Assembly (NCBI GenBank): GCA_945836835.1
Contig: CAMAML010000091.1
Span: forward strand, 1 to 5,879
Source of the DNA: an uncultured cyanobacterium
Lineage (GTDB): Bacteria; Cyanobacteriota; Vampirovibrionia; Gastranaerophilales; Gastranaerophilaceae
Direction of reading: 5' to 3'
Length of the DNA stretch: 5,879 nucleotides
Below, piece by piece: positions 3,001 to 5,879 of the stretch. The translations under genes were made by a program, and so were the position numbers. Below the pieces are notes generated by a model. The model saw only the letters and a list, made by a program, of their open reading frames with translations, was not told the DNA's origin and searched no databases. The number at the start of each line of letters is the position of its first letter. The stretch's first letter is position 1.

Positions 3001-5879
3001 CTCAAGAAGCTGAAAGTCTTGCAAGAACAGAGAAACATGACTCTAAAGGGATATACAGACAGCTTCTTCAAGATTCTAAAACTATAGCACAAGAGGAAAT
3101 TTTCTATGATGCAAATGGGAAGCAAGTTACTGATCCGAAACAAATTCAGCAGATTAAAAATTTAAATATGCAGTCACTAGAGCAAATGCGTAAATATGTT
3201 GCAGAGTTGGAAAGGGACTTCAAAAAAGGTGCTGACGCACAAGGTGGATTTTCTCGTACGGCAAACTCGGTTGCAACAAACCTCAAGTTCGGAACAAACA
3301 GGGGAGAGGTTGAAAATCAATACAGAAATGCAAAACTTATGTTGAAGCAATTTGAAGCTGCTGCACAAGGCAGATTGAGAGACAGTCAAGGTAAAGTGGT
3401 TTCTGCTCAAGATTTGGCAAAACAAATGCTGGATAAACAAAATGCACTTGCAAAGACAAATAGTGACTATACTCAAACGGTTGAGTATACTAAAATGGGC
3501 ATTGTCCTTGCTCCCGTAATCGTAGCAACGGGTGGTGCCGGAGCCACAATCGGTCTTGTAGGCGGCGGAACGGTTGCAGTAGCTGTAGGAAGCGGTATTG
3601 CTGCGGGGGCAACCACATACGGCATAAATGCACTTGAATACAACACTTCTTATACGGGTAATACTGCTGAAGCTCGTGAACAAAACTTAGAAGATAGTAT
3701 AGTAAACGGTGCAACTACTGCTATCGGTATAGGTCAAATGAAATATATCGGTAATATGGCTAATAATATGGGTACCGTTGCAAGAACCGGTATAAGATTA
3801 GGTACAACAGTTGCTGCTGATACCGGTGTTGGTGTTACGGCTGAATATATGACAACTGGTAACGTATCAACACAAGGGACAATGTCAAATATGATTATGT
3901 CAGGAGTTGGTAATGCGATTGGTGCTAAATCTTTGGGTAAAAAACAACCTGCACCAAAAGCTAAAATTCTTGATAGTGCTACTTCGGAAGGTTCTAAACC
4001 TGTCGGCGGTTCTTTCTCCGAAAAGAAATTTGACCAAGTTAGAACGGAAGTTAGAGAAGAATTGGGCTCGGGGGTAACTCCTGATCGTGCGGCACAAATT
4101 TATAAGGAGTCCGATCAAGTTCAAGTTATGAATCGTGATCAGGGCAGAGCCTTAAAACACGAAGTTGAACAAGCATCAGGTTTTGAAACCCACCATAAAG
4201 AAAGAGTCGTAACCGATAAAAAAGGTGAAGCGGTTGTCGAAAAAATTAACGAAAATGTTTCAAGAACTTCCGAAGCTATTTTGGCGGAAAAGAATTCCGG
4301 AGCACTTGCTCCTCACGATGCCGCAACCCTTGAGGATAATTTGGTCAACAACCTCAACACAAAAGAACAAATTGAACAGTTTAAAGCTCAATTAAAAGAA
4401 CGAGTCGGGACTGATGCCGACGGAAATATGTTTAAATATGAAGTTCAAGGTAAAGACCATGCAGCCGACTTAATGGCAAAAGCCGACAAAAAATTGAAAC
4501 AACTGGCAAATTTTGACGATGTTATGGCTTCAATTCCTGAAAAAGGCGGTATCGGCGATATGACAGCCATAAAATCTTTCATAAATACCCCGAGTACAAC
4601 TGCAGAACAACTTGATGCTTTGATTGCAAAAATGGAAGCTAACCCTGCATTGAAGAAATTTGGCGGAAGCAAAAAACTTATCTCGGATATGAAAGCAAAA
4701 TCTGAAATTCTTAAAGCTAAAAACAAAGCTCCGAAATTGACTTCAAACCATGAAGACAAGTCCAAAGTTGATACAACGTCGCCTGATGAGCCGAAAGTTA
4801 AACCGAATGATGATGTCGAAGTTAAACAGTCCGCAGATGAAACTCCGACAAAAAATGTTGAAGAAAAGCCAACTGTCGAAGAACCTTTACCAAAATCCGT
4901 TGAAGAAAAAGCGCCAATCGAAACACCGGCAGAAAAGAGTCTTGACGAACAAATTTCCGATTTGAACAACCAAATCGAAACCGCAAAGAAAAACGGACAA
5001 AGTACTACAGAACTTGATAGAAAACTTGATGAACTCAAGGCAAAACGTGCAAGCGAAATTGCAAAGAGCGAAGTTGACGAACTTAATGCGGAAGCTCCCG
5101 TAATATCGGACGAAGCTCAACTTTCAGCACTAGAAAAAGAAGTAAAAGACTTAGATGCTCAAATTGAATCGTTAAACAAACAAATCGAAACCGCAAAGAA
5201 AAACGGACAAAGTACCGCAGAACTTGACAAAAAACTTGACGATTTGAAAATGAAACGTGAGGAGAAAATCGGCAGAAGTGAAACCATTGAAGTTGGGGAG
5301 GATGTTGTGCCAATTAACGAGCCTACTCCTATTGAAACCCCGAAAGTTGAACCTCAAGAAGTTGTCAACGTCGTAAACGAAATTCCTGAAGCTCAAATTC
5401 CGGCACAACACAGAAGTTTGTGGAAATCTTGTAAGGCTCAAATTTCAAATATTTTGAAAGAACTTTCCATGCCGAAAATCGCTAATCCTAAAGCACTTTT
5501 AACTAAAGGCAAAGTCCTTTTGAACGATATTAGAACAATTGCAACCTCTGGCGGAATTTCTGCTGAATTGAAAGCTAAACTTCAACAACTTTCAAACAAA
5601 ATTAAAACAATGTTTGCAAGTAAAAATTTGATAAAAACAAATAATTCCGTAAAGGTGAAGCATGTCGAAACTGTGGAAGAAGCTGAAAAACTTTATGACC
5701 AAATGGTTTTGAACCGACCTGAGTATGAGCAGAATAAAAATTCAAACCTTGATTTTTCGTTCCCTAACGGCTGGGCTCAAGCTACATACGGCGGGAAAGC
5801 TCCTAAACAAGGTACTCAATGGAAAATACATATTTATGCGGATAGCCCTCAAGAATGGGCTAATGTCGCACAGGTTGCA
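36..5879 (+). CDS. Giant modular EF-hand/LysM/annexin-like protein, 3' partial
   Basis: An uninterrupted frame of 1948 codons leaves the window without a stop, so the full protein is longer. The ATG at 36 is chosen because an in-frame TAA sits at 12-14, AAGGG lies five bases upstream, and the next in-frame ATG is residue 253. Modules in order: EF-hand (44-55), beta repeats (111-320), LysM-like (323-373), charged helix (378-419), Gly-Lys hairpins (441-530), annexin-like repeats (536-616, 632-708), helical region (951-1153), hydrophobic Gly/Ala segment (1154-1197), helical stalk (1330-1566), Pro/Glu/Lys linkers around a duplicated coiled coil (1572-1790), basic segment (1791-1865), and a C-terminal domain with W-K-I-H (1929-1932). 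The N-terminus is polar, with no signal peptide. I do not recognise a named family for the whole protein. A large surface, secreted or effector-delivery protein is inferred from the modules; a cytoplasmic scaffold remains possible. The reading frame is very secure, the function is not. Confidence 0.95.
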   Translation, partial: MENISLGKNGKIGKLNLSRIKAGITKEDVAKIDKNLESVFDKVDVDKDGTLDRSEIDTLKEQVSSWAGVDENLEKNEINDERFASKKDKKALLNFLKTLDGVTPEDVVKAETQTLDGQTVEVVTFKDNHTETFFPDGKTISKSETENKKTEITKQNGEFVSEVVTENEGQENQVTSTTTLVNGQKQTVIENKGEKTTTTITYNGEKKDKAVVVGETSTSVITYGEDEKPAKEVETSGTTEKTYTYNGEEKVLMSEIQNKGIEGKEIHKIYDKDGGYTQTQNVGSGVITTVADKDGNVTSCKKTETINGQEVSLQLDNDGNIPGVIVQNGESLSAIAKKFGCSVDDLVELNQDQLKGKGKNKYFDVGSEIKLPNTVSIEKFQKAQEGRKPAEVAKAEYARDAEIRRQKAEAEKQEREYYKQLGVINFDDKGKKVKAEGWGDREFEVIGDVGYGRQLVKRDGKLYTRSHDGKILREDYLQAHKAFVSKPNNQRNNTASGIKDVTYVKDNNGKVWYFDEKTGKAIVKGNYTQIVKQESAFLANQLHTAAKGMGTDEELLEQGVKNIYSRDILQGVNAELKTKDTAYAGDTDKMPVEALILDEMSHGSARPLLKTLIDSGTMTTQEQARTVKRELEHEVHGGFGITKTADVNEVMQMVGNREVRLELERQFNVAHPELEANDGSFVRTYLGDKFDAQEVDQFDANWVKTGAYQEARYVYQTDENGNVVLDENGQPVVVIDAGDQAHRNGVIGRLVFVYQDKEALNKGLDAVNENPNSFDYQYLDQRAGEEIAKDPQGKYQSRFTNQDNVQRYLAGFHSDETGRVDSGNVSASNTCLFKGVKPTRVQAEESLYDAKNGDYSKTFDSMEEDTYSIIAELISSGDIEGVSDINDLYKKAYDGTTDANEKIKIKANAMISGQVNFSDKEKAELCIELMHSIDRNRGNGLSSNGSGTSINISDYQTEQLKNILQNNPQIIAEVKAQVEKGQFSYTTTTQEAESLARTEKHDSKGIYRQLLQDSKTIAQEEIFYDANGKQVTDPKQIQQIKNLNMQSLEQMRKYVAELERDFKKGADAQGGFSRTANSVATNLKFGTNRGEVENQYRNAKLMLKQFEAAAQGRLRDSQGKVVSAQDLAKQMLDKQNALAKTNSDYTQTVEYTKMGIVLAPVIVATGGAGATIGLVGGGTVAVAVGSGIAAGATTYGINALEYNTSYTGNTAEAREQNLEDSIVNGATTAIGIGQMKYIGNMANNMGTVARTGIRLGTTVAADTGVGVTAEYMTTGNVSTQGTMSNMIMSGVGNAIGAKSLGKKQPAPKAKILDSATSEGSKPVGGSFSEKKFDQVRTEVREELGSGVTPDRAAQIYKESDQVQVMNRDQGRALKHEVEQASGFETHHKERVVTDKKGEAVVEKINENVSRTSEAILAEKNSGALAPHDAATLEDNLVNNLNTKEQIEQFKAQLKERVGTDADGNMFKYEVQGKDHAADLMAKADKKLKQLANFDDVMASIPEKGGIGDMTAIKSFINTPSTTAEQLDALIAKMEANPALKKFGGSKKLISDMKAKSEILKAKNKAPKLTSNHEDKSKVDTTSPDEPKVKPNDDVEVKQSADETPTKNVEEKPTVEEPLPKSVEEKAPIETPAEKSLDEQISDLNNQIETAKKNGQSTTELDRKLDELKAKRASEIAKSEVDELNAEAPVISDEAQLSALEKEVKDLDAQIESLNKQIETAKKNGQSTAELDKKLDDLKMKREEKIGRSETIEVGEDVVPINEPTPIETPKVEPQEVVNVVNEIPEAQIPAQHRSLWKSCKAQISNILKELSMPKIANPKALLTKGKVLLNDIRTIATSGGISAELKAKLQQLSNKIKTMFASKNLIKTNNSVKVKHVETVEEAEKLYDQMVLNRPEYEQNKNSNLDFSFPNGWAQATYGGKAPKQGTQWKIHIYADSPQEWANVAQVA
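165..200 (+). other. EF-hand calcium-binding loop (residues 44-55)
   Basis: The loop DVDKDGTLDRSE has the canonical ligand pattern: Asp at positions 1, 3 and 5, Gly at 6, Leu at 8, Asp at 9 and Glu at 12. It is flanked by helices (residues 27-43 and 56-63), as in a helix-loop-helix EF-hand. EF-hands usually pair; the following stretch (residues 70-81, rich in Asp, Asn and Glu) is acidic but lacks the Gly at 6 and the hydrophobic residue at 8, so at best it is a degenerate partner. Calcium binding is a strong inference; whether it is structural or regulatory cannot be told. Confidence 0.85.
366..995 (+). other. Thr-rich beta-repeat region (residues 111-320)
   Basis: Short strands of alternating Thr, Val, Ile, Tyr, Lys and Glu are separated by Asn-Gly or Asp-Gly turns, with the turn glycine at residues 117, 137, 157, 183, 204, 247, 274, 295, 308 and 319. 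Early spacing is close to 20 residues, suggesting successive beta-hairpins. Examples are TYNGE at 201 and again at 244, and DKDG at 271 and 292. The pattern loosely recalls YD/Rhs-type or other extracellular beta-repeat rods, but it lacks the YD/Rhs signature and I do not assign a family. It probably acts as a spacer or adhesive rod between the EF-hand and the LysM-like domain. Confidence 0.6.
1002..1154 (+). other. LysM-like domain (residues 323-373)
   Basis: The segment follows the LysM consensus: an initial strand (GVIV), QNGESLSAIAKKFG matching the usual xxGDTLxxIAxxFG helix, SVDDLVELN matching the second helix with its conserved Asn, and a closing VGSEIKLPN matching the usual vGqxLxlP strand. 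Length is near the usual 45-50 residues, with a short Gly/Lys insert (354-361) between the Asn and the last strand. LysM domains bind N-acetylglucosamine polymers such as peptidoglycan or chitin, so this module probably attaches the protein to a cell wall or to a glycan target. In some cytoplasmic or phage proteins LysM acts only as a structural module. Confidence 0.88.
1167..1292 (+). other. Charged alpha-helical linker (residues 378-419)
   Basis: A stretch dominated by Glu, Lys, Arg, Ala and Gln with no proline after residue 389, typical of a single rigid alpha-helix or short coiled coil. It separates the LysM-like domain from the next beta-rich piece. No catalytic motif is visible. Confidence 0.6.
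1356..1625 (+). other. Gly-Lys hairpin region, one cell-wall-binding-like repeat (residues 441-530)
   Basis: Four turns carry Gly-Lys: RDGKLY (Gly460), HDGKIL (Gly469), NNGKVWYF (Gly509) and KTGKAIV (Gly519). The second pair, NGKVWYFDEKTGKAIVKG at residues 508-525, resembles one copy of the aromatic/glycine repeats of choline- or glucan-binding proteins (NGKxYYFDxxTGxxxTG). Those repeats normally occur in arrays, and only one convincing copy is seen here, so the resemblance may be a chance feature of a beta-hairpin. The intervening piece (476-497) is helical then Asn-rich. Confidence 0.4.
1641..1883 (+). other. Annexin-like repeat 1 (residues 536-616)
   Basis: The segment GMGTDEELLEQGV (548-560) matches the annexin GxGTDE start of helix A and the type II calcium loop. 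It is followed by a helix-B-like piece with Arg566, an insertion of about ten residues (577-589), then ALILDEMSHGSARPLLKTLI (594-613). That last part matches annexin helices C and D, including the acidic residue, Ser-x-Gly and Arg ahead of the Leu-rich helix. Annexins bind acidic phospholipids in a calcium-dependent way; here the Gly-x-Gly-Thr and acidic ligands (Asp598/Glu599) are retained. Annexin-like sequences are known in large bacterial proteins. Membrane binding is inferred. Confidence 0.6.
1929..2159 (+). other. Annexin-like repeat 2, degenerate (residues 632-708)
   Basis: After a helix of the kind that ends an annexin repeat (619-635), GGFGIT (637-642) stands where GxGT is expected, with Ile before Thr. 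It is followed by a helix-A-like segment (644-654), NREVRLELERQF (656-667) as helix B with Arg657, and DGSFVRTYLGDKFD (678-691) as helix C and its turn. The helix-A acidic signature is lost (KTAD instead of DEE), so calcium binding may be weaker or absent. Its position directly after repeat 1 in the same register supports the call more than its sequence alone does. Confidence 0.45.
2187..2234 (+). repeat. Tandem 24-base repeat encoding DENG hairpin
   Basis: Two adjacent 24-base units each begin GATGAAAACGG and encode DENGNVVL and DENGQPVV (residues 718-733). They form an acidic beta-hairpin-like insertion just after annexin-like repeat 2. The units are imperfect in their second half, consistent with an older slippage or duplication event, or with selection for two similar turns. 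Confidence 0.55.
2607..2840 (+). other. Possible third annexin-like repeat (residues 858-935)
   Basis: EEDTYSIIAELISSG (863-877) resembles annexin helix A without the Gly-x-Gly-Thr. A helix-B-like piece containing INDLYKKAYDG (885-895) follows, then NAMISGQVNFSDKEKAELCI (908-927), resembling the Ser-Gly turn and helix D. The match is weak and could be an ordinary helical bundle; it is listed because annexin-like units usually come in series. Confidence 0.25.
2886..3494 (+). other. Soluble helical region (residues 951-1153)
   Basis: Mostly amphipathic helices rich in Gln, Lys, Glu and Ala, for example at 953-980, 1034-1064, 1088-1112 and 1124-1140. They are preceded by a Ser/Gly/Asn linker (940-948) and interrupted by a Gly/Ser/Thr-rich loop at 1065-1090. 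No recognised domain or catalytic motif. It leads straight into the hydrophobic segment and may form the helical collar or neck before a membrane-interacting part. Confidence 0.5.
3495..3626 (+). other. Gly/Ala-rich hydrophobic segment, possible membrane hairpin (residues 1154-1197)
   Basis: Forty-four residues with no charge at all, dominated by Gly, Ala, Val, Ile and Thr. They begin MGIVLAPVIVATGGAG and continue through IGLVGGGTVAVAVGSGIAAG, with small residues spaced as in glycine zippers. It is long enough for two tightly packed helices with a Gly turn near 1176-1178. Similar segments lie in the middle of large polymorphic toxins, phage tail proteins and secreted effectors, where they are thought to insert in or thread through membranes. 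Other transmembrane segments are absent, so an ordinary integral membrane protein is unlikely. Confidence 0.65.
3696..3935 (+). other. Gly-rich helical continuation (residues 1221-1300)
   Basis: Alternating weakly hydrophobic helices with small residues: NGATTAIGIGQMKYIGN, then ARTGIRLGTTVAADTGVGVT, AEYMTTGNVSTQG and MIMSGVGNAIGAKSLGKK. The arrangement, ending in a TTG-x-VS turn and a final Gly/Ala helix, is common just after the hydrophobic core in large toxin-like and secreted proteins of uncultivated bacteria (recalled from general familiarity, not searched). Together with 1154-1197 it probably forms one folding unit. Confidence 0.45.
4023..4733 (+). other. Charged helical stalk (residues 1330-1566)
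   Basis: Consecutive charged helices with few aromatic or Gly residues; short breaks occur near 1390-1398 (TDKKGE), 1459-1464 (TDADGN) and 1502-1507. No known family is recognised. Low complexity and high Lys/Glu content suggest a stalk or helical bundle linking the hydrophobic unit to the C-terminal linkers. The two hairpin-like pieces TDKKGE and TDADGN are not canonical EF-hands. Confidence 0.45.
4749..4937 (+). other. Pro/Glu/Lys-rich disordered linker (residues 1572-1634)
   Basis: Rich in Pro, Glu, Lys, Asp, Val and Thr, with repeated short motifs such as VEEKPTVEEP and VEEKAPIETP. Almost no aromatic residues. The composition is typical of an extended, flexible spacer between folded parts of secreted or surface proteins. 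PIETP recurs in the second linker at residues 1765-1769. Confidence 0.7.
4941..5060 (+). repeat. Coiled-coil repeat, copy 1 (residues 1636-1675)
   Basis: Copy 1 of a 120-base direct repeat whose second copy lies exactly 210 bases downstream. It encodes a heptad-like helix hairpin: LDEQISDLNNQIETAKKNG, turn, then a Leu/Lys-rich return helix. The motif QIETAKKNGQST plus its DNA (35 identical bases, 4971-5005) is shared with copy 2. Confidence 0.85.
5151..5270 (+). repeat. Coiled-coil repeat, copy 2 (residues 1706-1745)
   Basis: Second copy of the repeat at 4941-5060. The 35-base block 5181-5215 is identical to 4971-5005, including third codon positions, while the flanks have diverged. The protein (LDAQIESLNKQIETAKKNG and return helix) keeps the same hydrophobic spacing, so the duplication adds a second coiled-coil hairpin and probably lengthens the stalk. 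Confidence 0.85.
5286..5405 (+). other. Second Pro/Glu-rich linker (residues 1751-1790)
   Basis: Acidic and proline-rich with Val and Ile, including VPINEPTPIETPKVEP. It resembles the linker before the coiled-coil repeats and marks a flexible boundary before the C-terminal part. Confidence 0.6.
5406..5630 (+). other. Lys-rich basic helical segment (residues 1791-1865)
   Basis: About 75 residues with many Lys and only three or four acidic residues (including Glu1809, Asp1831 and Glu1844), in sharp contrast to the acidic protein before it. Predicted amphipathic helices are SLWKSCKAQISNILKEL, KALLTKGKVLLNDI and ELKAKLQQLSNKIKTMF. It contains Cys1799, one of only five cysteines in the visible protein. 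A basic amphipathic stretch just before a terminal domain could contact membranes or nucleic acid; no specific family is recognised. Confidence 0.5.
5649..5879 (+). other. Start of C-terminal globular domain with W-K-I-H motif, truncated by window (residues 1872-1948)
   Basis: A new folded domain begins with VKHVETVEEAEKLYDQM and continues through FSFPNGWAQATYGG to QWKIHIYADSPQEWANVAQV. It has the aromatic residues and turns absent from the stalk. W-K-I-H followed by a strand and a helix resembles the K-x-H motif of OspF/SpvC-type phosphothreonine lyases and the N-terminal lyase domain of class III/IV lanthipeptide synthetases, which remove phosphate from phospho-Ser/Thr by beta-elimination. 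The evidence is one motif and its local context; the other catalytic residues would lie beyond the window. An unrelated effector domain is equally possible. Confidence 0.3.

Noticed and set aside
3177..3683. 168-codon open frame on the minus strand
   Set aside because: It is antisense to the continuous + frame, has Cys/Ser/Phe-rich low-quality composition, and no domain match; a shadow of the main gene.
4750..4965. 71-codon + strand frame
   Set aside because: It is an out-of-frame reading of the Pro/Glu/Lys linker; its Lys/Gln/Ser-rich protein has no domain.
4445..5038. 197-codon open frame on the minus strand
   Set aside because: It lies wholly opposite the stalk and coiled-coil coding region. 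Its Ser/Phe-rich protein is the complement of Lys/Glu-rich codons (TTC, TTT and TCA opposite GAA, AAA and TGA-like frames), and no known domain is seen.

Overview
The window is almost entirely one very long open reading frame on the + strand. It starts at an ATG at position 36 and runs without a stop off the right edge, giving at least 1948 codons (5' complete, 3' partial). The start is well supported: an in-frame TAA lies at 12-14, an AAGGG ribosome-binding site at 26-30, and the next in-frame ATG is 252 codons later. I see no RNA gene, insertion sequence, CRISPR array, terminator or second gene. The minus-strand frames and the other + frames are shadows of this gene.

The DNA is AT-rich (roughly 40% G+C by eye) and uses the standard code. 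The protein is acidic and Lys/Glu/Asn/Gln-rich, with only five cysteines. Size, composition and module mix resemble the giant modular proteins of uncultivated gut or host-associated bacteria. My best guess is the non-photosynthetic cyanobacterial lineage Gastranaerophilales/Vampirovibrionia, but this is inference; a low-GC Firmicute or another lineage cannot be excluded.

Domain order by residue: a canonical EF-hand calcium loop (44-55); a Thr/Lys/Glu-rich beta-repeat region with Asn-Gly or Asp-Gly turns about every 20 residues (111-320); a LysM-like domain (323-373); a charged helix (378-419); four Gly-Lys hairpin turns, one resembling a cell-wall/glucan-binding repeat (441-530); two annexin-like repeats (536-616 and 632-708), the first with a GMGTDEE signature, and perhaps a third degenerate one (858-935); a long soluble helical region (951-1153); a glycine/alanine-rich hydrophobic segment that could insert in or thread a membrane (1154-1197), with a Gly-rich helical continuation (1221-1300); a charged helical stalk (1330-1566); a Pro/Glu/Lys linker; two near-identical coiled-coil repeats 70 residues apart; a second Pro/Glu linker; a Lys-rich basic segment (1791-1865); and the start of a new globular domain (1872 onward) with a W-K-I-H motif, cut by the window edge.

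The layout (N-terminal binding modules, central Gly-rich hydrophobic part, stalk and linkers, then a separate C-terminal domain) is that of a large surface or secreted multidomain protein, possibly a polymorphic-toxin-like or effector-delivery protein. There is no N-terminal signal peptide, so the export route, if any, is unknown. The most interesting points are the annexin-like repeats in a bacterial-type LysM protein and the C-terminal K-x-H domain, which faintly resembles the phosphothreonine lyase / lanthipeptide-synthetase lyase families.
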